Of a stretch of DNA of 64,000 nt, positions 17,269-26,773 are shown one piece after another. The position numbers were made by a program, and so were the translations under genes. The stretch lies in NCBI RefSeq assembly GCF_019008365.1, contig NZ_JAHHUL010000020.1, positions 1 through 64,000 on the forward strand. The letters run 5' to 3'. Each line of letters starts with the position of its first letter. The stretch's first letter is position 1. This DNA comes from Phosphitispora fastidiosa. GTDB taxonomy: Bacteria; Bacillota; Thermincolia; Thermincolales; UBA2595. The notes under the pieces were generated by a model. That model did not search any database and had not been told where the DNA came from. It saw nothing but the letters and a program-made list of their open reading frames with translations.

Positions 17269-18171
17269 ATGTATACATTTATTGATAGCTTCATAGTTTA
17301 TTTAAAAGTAGAGAAAAATGCCTCGCCAAGGACTCAGGAAAGTTACCAGAGAGACATCTGGCAGTTTGTGGATTTCCTGGCTGATGAATTTAAAGTGTCC
17401 GGTGAACAGGTGACACCCCAACAGGTTGACCACCTGTCAGTCCGGAAATACCTGGCTGAACTGCAGAAAAAGGGGCTGTACAGGTCTACGATTGCCAGGA
17501 AACTGGCAGCCTTAAGGTCATTTTACCGCTTTCTCTCCCGGGAGGAGGTTGTGTCCGGCAACCCTATGTTGAGGGTTTCAACTCCGAAGCTTGAAAAAAG
17601 GCTTCCCGAATTCCTGTATGAGGATGAAATCAGGAGCCTTATGGAAGCTCCTGATACCCAGAAGGCATCGGGGCTAAGGGACCGGGCTATTCTTGAGGTA
17701 CTGTATTCCAGCGGCTTGCGGGTCAGCGAGCTTGTGGGGATGGATATCGGTGACTCTGATTTGGAGCTTGAGTATGTGAGGGTTATGGGTAAGGGTGCCA
17801 AGGAAAGGATTGTTCCCATGGGGTCTTATGCTATCAAGGCCCTGAATGGGTATCTGGCGGACGGAAGGCCTCAGCTTACCGGCAAACAGAGTACCGGAGC
17901 GCTTTTTTTAAACAAGAGCGGGGGCCGGCTGACGGCAAGAAGTGTCCGCAACATTGTAGATAAATATGTGAAACAGGTAAGTATCCAGCGGCGCATCAGC
18001 CCGCACACGTTAAGGCATTCGTTTGCCACCCACCTGTTGGACGGAGGAGCTGATCTCAGGGCTGTTCAGGAACTGCTGGGGCATGTTAAAATGTCCACAA
18101 CTCAGATATATACACATGTGACCAAGCAAAAGCTGAGGTCTGTTTATGAAAAAAGCCATCCCCGGGCTTAA
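17269..18171 (+). CDS. xerC: Tyrosine recombinase XerC
   Basis: Resolves chromosome dimers at dif together with XerD. The 300-residue protein has an N-terminal SAM-like DNA-binding domain (about 1-90) and a catalytic domain with the complete set Arg151, Lys175, His246, Arg249, His272 and Tyr281. Its position before hslV matches Bacillus codV. It contacts hslV almost directly. Confidence 0.94.
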   Translation: MYTFIDSFIVYLKVEKNASPRTQESYQRDIWQFVDFLADEFKVSGEQVTPQQVDHLSVRKYLAELQKKGLYRSTIARKLAALRSFYRFLSREEVVSGNPMLRVSTPKLEKRLPEFLYEDEIRSLMEAPDTQKASGLRDRAILEVLYSSGLRVSELVGMDIGDSDLELEYVRVMGKGAKERIVPMGSYAIKALNGYLADGRPQLTGKQSTGALFLNKSGGRLTARSVRNIVDKYVKQVSIQRRISPHTLRHSFATHLLDGGADLRAVQELLGHVKMSTTQIYTHVTKQKLRSVYEKSHPRA

Positions 18172-18191
18172 TGGGGACAGGAGGTATTGTT

Positions 18192-18722
18192 ATGTTTCAA
18201 GGTACTACCATTGTCGCTGTCAAGTTGAATGGGAAAGTAGCTGTAGCCGGTGACGGGCAGGTTACTTTTGGCGGGAATATGATTTTAAAGCAAAAGGCCA
18301 AAAAAGTTCGCCGTTTGCATAATAATAAGATTGTCGCCGGCTTTGCCGGTTCAGTGGCTGATGCCTTTACCCTGTTTGAAAAGTTTGAGAAAAAGCTGGA
18401 AGAGTTCCGGGGCAACCTCCCCAGAGCGGCAGTGGAGCTTGCCAAGGAATGGCGTATGGATAAGTTCCTGCGAAAGCTTGAAGCCCTGCTGATAGTTGCT
18501 GATGAGGAACACCTGTTGATTATATCGGGTAACGGTGAGGTTATCGAACCTGATGATAATGTAACAGCAATAGGTTCCGGCGGGGCATATGCTCTCGCCG
18601 CGGCCAGGGCTTTGGTCAACCACACACAGTTGAGCGCTTCTGATATAGCCAGGGAGGCCCTGGAAATCGCTGCCTCAATCTGCATATATACGAATTCCAA
18701 TATAACAATTGAGGAACTGTAG
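18192..18722 (+). CDS. hslV: ATP-dependent protease subunit HslV (ClpQ)
   Basis: Proteolytic core of the HslVU complex. The 176-residue protein has the N-terminal nucleophile region [20 protein letters not shown]. As in the family, processing should expose Thr in TTIV. The ATG at 18192 follows AGGAGGT with good spacing; an earlier in-frame ATG at 18171 overlaps the xerC stop and lacks a ribosome site. The partner hslU starts 217 bp downstream, an unusually wide gap for this pair and one occupied by a repeat. Confidence 0.95.
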   Translation: MFQGTTIVAVKLNGKVAVAGDGQVTFGGNMILKQKAKKVRRLHNNKIVAGFAGSVADAFTLFEKFEKKLEEFRGNLPRAAVELAKEWRMDKFLRKLEALLIVADEEHLLIISGNGEVIEPDDNVTAIGSGGAYALAAARALVNHTQLSASDIAREALEIAASICIYTNSNITIEEL

Positions 18723-18753
18723 GGATGCAGTAGGCTCTCCACAGACACCGGAT

Positions 18754-18892
18754 AAATCTAACCTTGTTCCTGGCGAAGTCCGGGAACACCGCTAATTCGT
18801 CATCTACCCGCAGGGGGCACGCCGGATCCGTAAAGGCACTAAAGTGCCAACGGCTCCGCTGCTGCCTCAATGGCGGCGCGGGCCGTCCGTGG
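18754..18892 (+). repeat. Degenerate copy of the 29.2-kb fold-back element
   Basis: Positions 18754-18799 match 29229-29274 at all but two of 46 positions, and 18866-18892 match 29285-29311 (27 positions, two differences). About 66 unrelated bases lie between the matched blocks here. The outer inverted arms of the 29.2-kb copy are not recognisable, so this looks like a truncated or rearranged copy inside the hslV-hslU gap. It also holds a GGCACT/AGTGCC hairpin. Confidence 0.8.
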
Positions 18893-18939
18893 AAATAAGA
18901 TTTTTATTATCACCAGATGTTAATAAGGGGGACATTTCC

Positions 18940-20337
18940 ATGCAAGACTTAACTCCAAGAAAAATCGTTACCGAACTGGATAAATATATTGTGGGGCAGA
19001 ATAAGGCCAAAAAGTCTGTTGCCGTAGCCTTGCGCAATCGTTACCGGAGGAGGATGCTCTCAGCCGGTCTCCGGGATGAGGTTGTACCAAAGAATATTAT
19101 TATGATTGGCCCTACCGGTGTTGGCAAAACAGAGATCGCCCGGCGCTTGGCGAAGCTTGTCAATGCTCCTTTTGTCAAGGTTGAGGCCACCAAATTTACT
19201 GAGGTCGGGTATGTAGGCAGAGATGTGGAGTCAATAATCAGGGATTTGGTGGAGACGGCCATCAGGGTAGTGAAAAACGAGAAGATTTCTGCTGTTGAAG
19301 AAAAGGCTGGCGAACTGGCGGAACAAAGGATAATTGAGCTTTTGGCGCCGCTGCCGGAAAAAGACGGTGGGGCCAAAAACCCCTTTGAAGTTTTTTTCGG
19401 GGGCGGACAGCAGGACCAGACCACGGATGATGAACACAGCCAGCACATCAAGAGGCTGCAGTTCGAACGGGATACCCTTAAGGAAAAGCTGGCTGCAGGG
19501 AAACTGGAGAACGAGTATCTTGAGATAGAGGTTGAAGATACCGGAACCCCTATGGTGGAGGTCTTTACAGGTGCTGGTGTCGAAGAAATGGGGATAAATA
19601 TCCAGGATATGCTGGGGGGAATATTTCCTAAAAAGAAGAAGCATCGTAAGCTTACTGTCGGGGAAGCGCGTAAAATCCTGGTCCAGCAGGAGGCGCAAAA
19701 GCTTATCGACATGGATGAAGTTGTTTCCATAGCAGTGGATCGGGCGGAACAGTCAGGGATTATTTTCCTTGACGAAATAGATAAGATAGCGGGACAGGAA
19801 AGCGGTTCCGGGCCTGACGTATCCAGGGGCGGGGTGCAGCGGGATATCCTGCCGATTGTGGAAGGCTCCACAGTAATGACAAAATATGGACCGGTTAAAA
19901 CAGATTATATCCTTTTTATAGCAGCTGGTGCTTTTCATGTTTCCAAACCCTCAGACCTGATTCCCGAACTGCAGGGGCGTTTTCCAATCCGTGTTGAACT
20001 GGAAAGCCTTACCGAGGCTGACTTTAAACAGATTCTTACCGAACCTCAGAATGCCTTGATTAAGCAATATACAGCTTTGCTGGAAACAGAAGGGGTTAGT
20101 TTAAAATTTACTGAAAATTCTCTTGATGAAATAGCTAAAATAGCTTATACTGTTAATGAACAGACAGAAAATATCGGCGCTCGACGTTTACATACAATTT
20201 TAGAGAAATTATTGGAGGATATTGCGTTTGATGCGCCTGATATCGAGGTAAAAGATATTTCGGTAGATTGTGAATACGTTCGCAATAAACTTCAGGATGT
20301 TGTTCAAAACCAGGACTTAAGCCGTTATATCTTATAA
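18940..20337 (+). CDS. hslU: ATP-dependent protease ATPase subunit HslU (ClpY)
   Basis: AAA+ unfoldase that feeds HslV. The 465-residue protein has the N-terminus [17 protein letters not shown], Walker [10 protein letters not shown] with Lys63, the I domain, Walker [11 protein letters not shown], and a C-terminal sensor-2 region ending in DLSRYIL, the tail that docks into HslV. The ATG at 18940 with AAGGGGG is chosen over the longer open frame from 18844, which runs through the repeat. Confidence 0.96.
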   Translation: MQDLTPRKIVTELDKYIVGQNKAKKSVAVALRNRYRRRMLSAGLRDEVVPKNIIMIGPTGVGKTEIARRLAKLVNAPFVKVEATKFTEVGYVGRDVESIIRDLVETAIRVVKNEKISAVEEKAGELAEQRIIELLAPLPEKDGGAKNPFEVFFGGGQQDQTTDDEHSQHIKRLQFERDTLKEKLAAGKLENEYLEIEVEDTGTPMVEVFTGAGVEEMGINIQDMLGGIFPKKKKHRKLTVGEARKILVQQEAQKLIDMDEVVSIAVDRAEQSGIIFLDEIDKIAGQESGSGPDVSRGGVQRDILPIVEGSTVMTKYGPVKTDYILFIAAGAFHVSKPSDLIPELQGRFPIRVELESLTEADFKQILTEPQNALIKQYTALLETEGVSLKFTENSLDEIAKIAYTVNEQTENIGARRLHTILEKLLEDIAFDAPDIEVKDISVDCEYVRNKLQDVVQNQDLSRYIL

Positions 20338-20362
20338 GGCCTTGAGCTAAGGGAGGAAAGTT

Positions 20363-21145
20363 ATGAAGGATTTGCTGGAACGAACCCGGGAGATTAATAA
20401 ACTGCTTCAGAAGGCTGCCGGAAACCCGGTCGATTTTCAGGAAATGGCCGATGTCTTGACTGAAAACATTGAATCAAATACTTACATTGTTGGCAGAAGA
20501 GGGAAGCTTCTCGGGTTTTCTTTTGTGGACAAGTTTGACTGTGATGTTATTAGGGATATCATTGAAAATGCAGAACGTTTTCCTGAGAGTTATAATGAGT
20601 CGCTGCTAAGGATTATTGAAACAAAAGCCAACTTTAATGAGAAATCAAATACCTGTGTTTTTCATATTGAGAATCAGTGTGTTTTTCAGGATAAGGTAAT
20701 GACAGTAGTACCTATAGCAGGTGGAGGGGAAAGGCTGGGTACGCTGGTGCTGGCGAAATTTAACGAGCAGTTTACCAATGAGGACCTGGTTTTGGCCGAA
20801 TATGGCGCAACAGTGGTCGGCATGGAGGTTCTTCGAATAAAAGCAGAACGTGTTGAAGAAGAAGCCCGTAAAAAGGCTGCTGTGCAGATTGCCCTGGGAA
20901 CCCTTTCTTATTCTGAACTGGAAGCAATTGAACATATTTTCGAAGAGCTTGAAGGTGATGAAGGCCTGTTGGTAGCCAGCAAGATTGCTGACAGGGTAGG
21001 AATTACCCGCTCTGTTATCGTCAATGCCCTAAGAAAGTTTGAAAGTGCCGGGGTTATTGAGTCCAAATCGCTGGGCATGAAAGGGACTTATATTAGGATA
21101 TTGAATGAGCGGCTGTTGGATGAGCTGCATAAGCTGAAACATTAA
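20363..21145 (+). CDS. codY: GTP-sensing transcriptional repressor CodY
   Basis: Global regulator responding to GTP and branched-chain amino acids. The 260-residue protein has the N-terminal GAF-like ligand domain and a C-terminal winged helix-turn-helix ([20 protein letters not shown], about residues 205-224). ATG after GGGAGG. It is the last gene before the flagellar operon and ends in its own terminator. Confidence 0.96.
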   Translation: MKDLLERTREINKLLQKAAGNPVDFQEMADVLTENIESNTYIVGRRGKLLGFSFVDKFDCDVIRDIIENAERFPESYNESLLRIIETKANFNEKSNTCVFHIENQCVFQDKVMTVVPIAGGGERLGTLVLAKFNEQFTNEDLVLAEYGATVVGMEVLRIKAERVEEEARKKAAVQIALGTLSYSELEAIEHIFEELEGDEGLLVASKIADRVGITRSVIVNALRKFESAGVIESKSLGMKGTYIRILNERLLDELHKLKH

Positions 21146-21186
21146 AAAAGAACCTACAGTGTTATAACACTGTAGGTTCTTTTTTA
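21143..21186 (+). terminator. Terminator after codY
   Basis: A perfect palindrome (AGAACCTACAGTGTTA and its complement, 21149-21180) is flanked by A6 and T7, so it can act in both directions. It ends the topA-codY unit. Confidence 0.9.
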
Positions 21187-21198
21187 ATTGTGCATGTT

Positions 21199-21310
21199 GG
21201 TGAAAATGGCTCCTGACTGCGTTGTGCGGCTGACCGTAATCCTCGACGTACGTCCAGTACGCCTGCGGTTACGGTCAGCCGTACGCCTTGTCAGGAGCCA
21301 TTTTCCCACC
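21199..21310 (+). repeat. Large fold-back element
   Basis: Two nested perfect stems are visible: AAAATGGCTCCTGAC with its complement (21203-21217, 21290-21304) and CGGCTGACCGTAA with its complement (21227-21239, 21269-21281), around a central GACGTACGTC palindrome. The whole piece folds on itself. It lies just after the codY terminator and has no coding content. It resembles dispersed intergenic palindromes of clostridia. Confidence 0.8.
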
Positions 21311-21570
21311 TCCGGGTCGGATGAATAGCAAAAGCTGAAATGAAAAAAATGCGGCAGTTTAACATACTATGGTGAATCTTTAATCAATGCGTTGTACAAC
21401 TAATCGCAATCTTGATGCCGGGGGTCCCCCCGTTTTGTCGGGACGGCGGTCTCCGAAGGAGCCGGGGTTCCGGTAACAAAATGGGGGCATGGGGGGTCCC
21501 CCCGTTTTGTCGGGACGGCGGTCTCCGAAGGAGCCATTTTCCCACCCGCGGGTCGGATGAATAGCAGAAG
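21294..21570 (+). repeat. 41-bp direct repeats bracketing the tandem GC-rich units
   Basis: The segments 21294-21334 and 21530-21570 share the pattern GGAGCCATTTTCCCACC followed by GGGTCGGATGAATAGCA, with only three or four differences. The first copy is the right end of the fold-back at 21199. The second closes the tandem repeat block. This suggests a duplication or insertion of one element into another. Confidence 0.75.
21421..21535 (-). repeat. Two direct copies of a GC-rich repeat (period 72 bp)
   Basis: Positions 21421-21463 and 21493-21535 are identical over 43 bp (start GGGGTCCCCCCGTTTTGTCG). The intervening 29 bp plus one unit matches, in inverted orientation, the sequence at about 54885-54956. 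Open frames over this block only translate the repeat. Confidence 0.85.
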
Positions 21571-21894
21571 AAGTAATTGCAGTGTAATTGCAGGTGAAAA
21601 CGGCCTTCTGGGAGAGGGTGCGAGATTTGTCGATAAACCAAGTAATTTCAAAGAAAATTAGATAGTAAAAAAAGGATTTTGGGTAACAATGGCGAAATAT
21701 TGTTACATTGGAAATCGTTACACAATACAGGTTAAAATTGTAGGTTGCCAAATGGTAAAAAATTATAAAAAAATATAAAAAAATGTAAGAAAAGGTAGGA
21801 ATTTTGGGAACGAATGACGAATACACCCCCAAGGGTTTACATATTTTATCCAGGGTTACATTTTATTCCTGAATGTGAGTTCACAATACATCCA

Positions 21895-21990
21895 AACTTT
21901 GTTAAAGGCAAATTTACTGAAAGGTAAAGGCGCAAAGCTGCGGACCTAGAGGCTTGGTTATGATACCATTACAATTATGCAGTTATCGTA
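21895..21990 (+). promoter_or_regulatory. Cyclic di-GMP-I (GEMM) riboswitch upstream of flgB
   Basis: The core shows GGCAAA, a P2 hairpin TTTAC-TGAAAG-GTAAA with a GAAA tetraloop (about 21912-21927), the invariant GCGCAAAGC linker (21930-21938) and a GGACCTA receptor-like segment (21942-21948), in the order and spacing of the GEMM-I aptamer. No T-run terminator follows within the next 150 nt, so regulation may act on translation, processing or Rho rather than by intrinsic termination. It heads the flagellar operon, as a c-di-GMP-I riboswitch does at flgB in Clostridioides difficile. Confidence 0.85.
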
Positions 21991-22099
21991 AAAACGGTCA
22001 TTGAATATTATGATGCTGGTAACTTCCATTATATTGTATTAAATGGGCTATTTATTCAGAGCTATGGTTGCGGGCTGCCGAAGGGAGGTTAGCATTATT

Positions 22100-22198
22100 A
22101 TGCCAAACTGCGGTAGCTGTGGTTTGGATTTTTACGTTATGGGAGTGATTAGATTTGATCGAAAATCTGTTAATTACCAAGACGATGAAAATGCTTGA
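22100..22198 (+). CDS. Possible 32-residue leader peptide with CGSCG motif
   Basis: An ATG at 22100, 12 bases after GGGAGG, opens a 32-codon frame starting MPNCGSCGLDFYVMG that overlaps the start of flgB in another frame. It lies between the riboswitch and flgB. It may be a translated leader coupling to flgB or a chance frame. I recognise no family. Confidence 0.25.
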   Translation: MPNCGSCGLDFYVMGVIRFDRKSVNYQDDENA

Positions 22199-22568
22199 AA
22201 AGGGTCTTGACGCATCTGCCCTGAGGAACAGGGTGATCGCGGACAACCTTGCCAATGTGGATACCCCGGGATATAAAAGGTCAGATGTGCTATTTGAGGA
22301 AGAGCTGCGGAAGGCTATAGGACGGGAGACTGGACTGGCCGGGAAGCTCACCCATGACAGGCACATTCCGATTGGCAGAAAATCAGAATTTAATGTAACG
22401 CCGGAGGTTGTCAGAAGTGAAGATGCGTCTATGAGAAATGACGGTAATAATGTGGATATTGACAGGGAAATGGCGGCATTGGCAAAAAATACAATTATAT
22501 ACAGCGTATTGGCCCAGGAATTAAACGGTGAATTCCAGAAAATTAAGATGGCTATTAATGGAAGATAA
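22155..22568 (+). CDS. flgB: Flagellar basal-body rod protein FlgB
   Basis: Proximal rod subunit. The 137-residue protein has the conserved N-terminal helix and rod signature ALRNRVIADNLANVDTPGYKR (about residues 20-40) and a C-terminal coiled-coil helix. The TTG start at 22155 follows GGAGTG. It is the first gene of the flagellar operon, below the c-di-GMP riboswitch. Confidence 0.94.
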   Translation: MIENLLITKTMKMLEKGLDASALRNRVIADNLANVDTPGYKRSDVLFEEELRKAIGRETGLAGKLTHDRHIPIGRKSEFNVTPEVVRSEDASMRNDGNNVDIDREMAALAKNTIIYSVLAQELNGEFQKIKMAINGR

Positions 22569-22592
22569 TGTTCGGGACTGAGGAGGGTTACC

Positions 22593-23036
22593 ATGAATCT
22601 TTTTAAGGCATTAGATATCAGCGCATCCGGAATGACGGCACAGAGGCTGAGGATGGACCTCATTTCTGAAAATATAGCTAATATTAATACTACCAGAACC
22701 GAGGCGGGAGGACCTTACCGCCGGAAGATGGCTATTTTCGAGGCCAGGGGACCGGAAAGCAGTTTTGCGGGGATCCTGGGCAGAACTCTAGAACAGCAAA
22801 AGACAGGTGCCGGGGTAAGGGTTTTAGGGATAAATGAAGACAAGAGCCCTTTTAAAATGGTTTATGACCCCAATCACCCTGATGCCAATGATGAGGGATA
22901 TGTGAGCATGCCCAATGTCAACATTGTGACTGAAATGGTAAATATGATTTCAGCCACCAGGTCATATGAGGCCAATGTAACGGCTACAAAAGCCTCCAAG
23001 GACATTGCGCTCAAGGCTATGGAAATTGGAAAGTAA
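22593..23036 (+). CDS. flgC: Flagellar basal-body rod protein FlgC
   Basis: Proximal rod subunit. The 147-residue protein has the signature MRLDLISENIANINTTRT-like segment near residues 19-34 and the C-terminal helix with ATRSYEANVTATKA typical of rod proteins. ATG after GAGGAGGG. It is 24 bp after flgB and 14 bp before fliE. Confidence 0.95.
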   Translation: MNLFKALDISASGMTAQRLRMDLISENIANINTTRTEAGGPYRRKMAIFEARGPESSFAGILGRTLEQQKTGAGVRVLGINEDKSPFKMVYDPNHPDANDEGYVSMPNVNIVTEMVNMISATRSYEANVTATKASKDIALKAMEIGK

Positions 23037-23050
23037 AGGGGGGTTGACAG

Positions 23051-23362
23051 GTGAATATTCTGAGCACACCGGTTGATGTGCTGCAGGCTGGTCGTAAACT
23101 TGGCGAACTGTCACAGGCACAGAACAATGACAATGACAAGGGTATGGGGTTTGCCGATATGCTGCAGAACTCCATCAATGAAATAAATTCTCTTCAGCAG
23201 CAATCGGCTGACCTGAAAAACACCCTGGTTACAGGTGAACTAAATGAGCTGCACCAGGTAATGATTGCGGCAGAAAAATCAAGTCTTTCTTTTCAGTTAA
23301 CACTCCAGATTCGCAACAAAGTTGTAGAAGCATACCAGGAAATTATGAGAATGCAGGTATAA
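23051..23362 (+). CDS. fliE: Flagellar hook-basal body complex protein FliE
   Basis: Joins the MS ring to the rod. The 103-residue protein has the typical C-terminal helix (SSLSFQLTLQIRNKVVEAYQ, then EIMRMQV). The start is GTG at 23051. Its place between flgC and fliF is the standard order. Confidence 0.94.
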   Translation: MNILSTPVDVLQAGRKLGELSQAQNNDNDKGMGFADMLQNSINEINSLQQQSADLKNTLVTGELNELHQVMIAAEKSSLSFQLTLQIRNKVVEAYQEIMRMQV

Positions 23363-23404
23363 CAGTTTTTTTTCTTATAGAGTGGAATGAGGTGACTTGT
23401 CTTA

Positions 23405-24982
23405 ATGAAAGAGTATTTGTTGCAACTGAAAACGCAGTCTATTGAGTTGTGGCAAAAAATGAACAAAATACAGAAATCAGTCATTGTAGGTTCGGCGGCT
23501 CTTCTGATTGTGGTTTTAATTCTGCTTACCAGAAGCGCGACTATGCCGGATTATGGGGCCTTATTCACTCTAAAAGACGAGCAGCAGGCAGGGCAGATAG
23601 TAGAAAAGCTTAATGAGAAAAAAATACCTTTCAGGTTTGCCGACAATGGAGCCGATGGTACCGTTACCATTATGATTCCTAACAAGGATATTACCCAAAC
23701 ACGGTTGGAATTAGCCGGTGAAGGAATGCCCACAGGCGGAGTTGTCGGATTTGAGAGTTTTGATAACACTAAGTTCGGGGAGACAGATACCGATCGCCGG
23801 GCCAGATACCTCCGTGCACTGCAGGGCGAACTTACCCGCACAATCGAGGGGATGTCCGAGGTCGATAGGGCCAGAGTGCATATTGTCCAACCCGAACCTT
23901 CTCTTTTTTCTGAAGACCAAAAAAGTGCTACCGCAGCAGTGATGTTAAAGCTTAAACCCAACAAGACCCTTGAGGAAAGCCAGGTCGCAGGTATTGCCAA
24001 GCTGGTGACCAACAGTGTTGAGGGATTAACGGAAGATAATATTACTATTGTTGATATTAACGGAAATGTTCTTTCCGAAAACACCAGCGGTTCAGAAAGC
24101 GGCGCTATTTCGGGAAAACAGGTCGAAGTAAGGCAGCAGTATCAGAAACAGTACCAGAGCGAGCTTCAGGATTCGGTTGAGAGTATGCTGGAAAAAATCT
24201 GGGGCCCGGGGAAGGTTGTCTGCAGGGTTAGCCTGGATATTGATTTTGATAAGATTGAGCAGAAAAGGCAGGAGTATGGGGATGCAGTACCCAGAAGCAC
24301 CGAAGAGTCCGAAAAGACCAGCACTACCACCAACAGTACTGCAGCATTAGGGGCGCCGGGTACTGACAGCAATATTCCGGGCTACGAAACTGCCGGGGAA
24401 ACCGGAACCAGTGAAACCACAGAAATACATGAAATCAGAAACAATGAGATTAATACATATGAAGAATTCAGGGAGGTCGCCCCGGGCGGTGTGAAAAGAA
24501 TGTCTGTGGCGGTTGTTATTGATAGGGAGATTGACGCTAATCAGCAGAAGGTTGTCGAAGACATTGTTAAGAGTGCGGCAGGATTCGACACTAACCGTGG
24601 CGATCAGTTGTCGGTTGCCGGAATGCCGTTTAATACCGAGTATCAGGATGAGCTGAGCAAGCAGATAGCTGATGCAGAGCAAAGGCAGATGTATATTTAC
24701 GGCGGGGCAGCGGCTTTGGCAGCAGTTGTTCTGATTGGGGTCATTGTTGGCAGTGTAGTGGTCATGAGACGCAGAAAGCAAGACAAAGTACCCCTGGAAG
24801 ACCAATTTGTGATTAGCAGGCCATTGTCGATAGATGAATTAGAGGATAACAGTATTCCTGAAAAAGACCTGACACCTGAAGAGAAAGAGCAGAAAAGAAT
24901 TAAGGAACGCGTGGAAAACGTTGCTAAAGAGCAGCCTGACGATATCGCCCAATTGCTCCGTACCTGGTTGATTGAAGAATAG
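23405..24982 (+). CDS. fliF: Flagellar MS-ring protein FliF
   Basis: Forms the membrane-supramembrane ring. The 525-residue protein has membrane helices at about 24-45 and 435-458, ring-building motifs with PDYGALF and GGVVGFESFD in between, an extended Ser/Thr/Glu-rich loop around 295-340, and a cytoplasmic C-terminus that binds FliG. ATG with GAGGTGA upstream. Confidence 0.96.
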   Translation: MKEYLLQLKTQSIELWQKMNKIQKSVIVGSAALLIVVLILLTRSATMPDYGALFTLKDEQQAGQIVEKLNEKKIPFRFADNGADGTVTIMIPNKDITQTRLELAGEGMPTGGVVGFESFDNTKFGETDTDRRARYLRALQGELTRTIEGMSEVDRARVHIVQPEPSLFSEDQKSATAAVMLKLKPNKTLEESQVAGIAKLVTNSVEGLTEDNITIVDINGNVLSENTSGSESGAISGKQVEVRQQYQKQYQSELQDSVESMLEKIWGPGKVVCRVSLDIDFDKIEQKRQEYGDAVPRSTEESEKTSTTTNSTAALGAPGTDSNIPGYETAGETGTSETTEIHEIRNNEINTYEEFREVAPGGVKRMSVAVVIDREIDANQQKVVEDIVKSAAGFDTNRGDQLSVAGMPFNTEYQDELSKQIADAEQRQMYIYGGAAALAAVVLIGVIVGSVVVMRRRKQDKVPLEDQFVISRPLSIDELEDNSIPEKDLTPEEKEQKRIKERVENVAKEQPDDIAQLLRTWLIEE

Positions 24983-24993
24983 AGGTGACATTA

Positions 24994-25998
24994 ATGGCGA
25001 GAGCCTTGACGGGAAAACAAAAAGCAGCAATTTTACTCATTTCCCTGGGTCCGGAGGTTTCTGCAGAGATATTTAAGCACCTCAGAGATGAGGAAATAGA
25101 AGAGCTTACTATTGAAATTGCCAATATACGCAAGGTCAGCGCTGATGATAAGGCCGATATCCTGTCTGAATTCCATGATTTGCTGGTGGCCAGAGATGTC
25201 ATATCCTCCGGAGGTATCGAATATGCCAGGGAGGTTCTGGAAAAGGCTCTGGGCAACCAGAAAGCCCTGGATATCATTCAGAGACTTACAGCTACCCTAC
25301 AGGTCAAGCCTTTTGACTTTGTCAGGAAAACAGACCCTGCGCAGCTGCTTAACTTTATTCAGTCAGAACACCCGCAAACCATAGCCCTGATTATTGCATA
25401 CCTGGCTCCTGACCAGGCTGCCACTATACTTTCGGCGCTGCCGCCTGACCGCCAGGCGGATGTAGCCAGGAGGATTGCCATGATGGATAGCACCTCCCCG
25501 GATGTAATCAGGGATATTGAACGATTGTTGGAACGAAAACTTTCATCAGTGGTTTCCACCGATTTCACCAGTGCGGGTGGAGTTCAATCTGTTGTTGATA
25601 TCCTTAACCGGGTTGACCGCACAACTGAGAAAACCATTATGGAAAGTATGGAAATACAGGACCCGGAAATGGCCGAGGAAATCAAGAAAAGGATGTTTGT
25701 TTTCGAAGATATCGTACAGCTTGATGACAGGGCAATCCAGCAGATACTCCGCGATGTGGACAGCAAAGACCTTGCTCTGGCACTTAAGGGGTCAAATGAG
25801 GAAGTAGGCGCCAAGGTTCAGCGTAACATGTCAAAACGCGCAACAGATATGCTGAAGGAAGATATGGAATATATGGGTCCTGTCAGGCTGCGTGACGTAG
25901 AAGATGCTCAACAGCGCATAGTAAACATTATCAGAAAGCTGGAAGAAGCTGGGGAGATTGTCATTGCTCGTGGCGGAGGAGATGAAGTAATTGTCTAA
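24994..25998 (+). CDS. fliG: Flagellar motor switch protein FliG
   Basis: Rotor protein that receives torque from the stator. The 334-residue protein has the N-terminal FliF-binding domain (LTGKQKAAILLISLG), the middle EHPQTIALIIAYL segment and the C-terminal charged torque helix region. The ATG at 24994 with AGAGGTG is chosen over GTG 24985, which lies inside the ribosome site. It overlaps the fliH start by 8 bp. Confidence 0.96.
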   Translation: MARALTGKQKAAILLISLGPEVSAEIFKHLRDEEIEELTIEIANIRKVSADDKADILSEFHDLLVARDVISSGGIEYAREVLEKALGNQKALDIIQRLTATLQVKPFDFVRKTDPAQLLNFIQSEHPQTIALIIAYLAPDQAATILSALPPDRQADVARRIAMMDSTSPDVIRDIERLLERKLSSVVSTDFTSAGGVQSVVDILNRVDRTTEKTIMESMEIQDPEMAEEIKKRMFVFEDIVQLDDRAIQQILRDVDSKDLALALKGSNEEVGAKVQRNMSKRATDMLKEDMEYMGPVRLRDVEDAQQRIVNIIRKLEEAGEIVIARGGGDEVIV

Positions 25999-26773
25999 GG
26001 TTATAAAGGGTTTGTCCGTCAAGCTGCAATCCCCAATGATTGTACGACATGGCAGTGATACGGGACCGGAACCTCTCCCCGATGATTACCATGGGCCCAT
26101 ATCCGAACAGGATGTAGGACAGCTAAAGGACCAGGCAGCACAGATCCTCAGTGAAACTGAGCAGATGGTTAAGGAACTTCTTGGAACTGCCAGACAGGAA
26201 GCTGAGAAGATAATCAGGAACTCCAGGGAAGAGGCCCAGGATTTAATTGAAGTAGGCCGCCAAAAACTAAGGGAAATTGAAGAAGAAGCATATGCCAAGG
26301 GTTGGCAGGAAGGCAATAAGGCTGCCATGGAGGAGTATGAGGCAAAACTCAGGGAAGCGGACGCCATTCTGGAAAAGGCCGAAGAAGAAAAATGGCGGGT
26401 TGTGGCAGGCTCTGAGGAAGAGATTGTCAGGCTGTCTGTGGCGGTTGCCAGGAAGGTTATCGACCGGGAAATGGAGACAAACCCTGAAATTGTGGCAGAT
26501 ATGGTTAAACGGGCCGTTCAGAAGGCTACCGACAGAGAGGAACTAACTGTAAGAGTCAATCCAGATAACCTGGATGTTACTATAAATGCCAGAGATGATA
26601 TTTCACAGGAAGTGAAAGGGATTCGCAAATTAAAGGTTTTGGCTGACCCGGCAATTGCTCCGGGGGGTTGTGTAGTTGAAAGTCACAATGGTACTGTTGA
26701 CGCAAGAATCGAGAGACAGATGAATGAGATAGAACAAGCTTTGATGGAAGTGAATCCAAATGCAAAAGTTTGA
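25991..26773 (+). CDS. fliH: Flagellar export ATPase regulator FliH
   Basis: Stator-like subunit controlling FliI. The 260-residue protein has a long charged coiled coil (about 40-140, Glu/Lys/Ala-rich) and a C-terminal domain with VARKVIDREMETNPEIVADM and GGCVVES typical of FliH/YscL. The TTG start at 25991 overlaps the end of fliG, with GGAGGAG upstream. It overlaps fliI by 14 bp. Confidence 0.92.
   Translation: MSKVIKGLSVKLQSPMIVRHGSDTGPEPLPDDYHGPISEQDVGQLKDQAAQILSETEQMVKELLGTARQEAEKIIRNSREEAQDLIEVGRQKLREIEEEAYAKGWQEGNKAAMEEYEAKLREADAILEKAEEEKWRVVAGSEEEIVRLSVAVARKVIDREMETNPEIVADMVKRAVQKATDREELTVRVNPDNLDVTINARDDISQEVKGIRKLKVLADPAIAPGGCVVESHNGTVDARIERQMNEIEQALMEVNPNAKV

Noticed and set aside
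18844-18939. N-terminal extension of HslU
   Set aside because: The extra codons run through the repeat in the hslV-hslU gap; ATG 18940 has the ribosome site and gives the conserved N-terminus.
21380-21832. Minus-strand 150-residue ORF with a repeated GSFGDRRPDKTGGPP segment
   Set aside because: The repeat peptide is only the translation of the duplicated GC-rich DNA unit; there is no ribosome site, and frames over the repeat exist in several phases.
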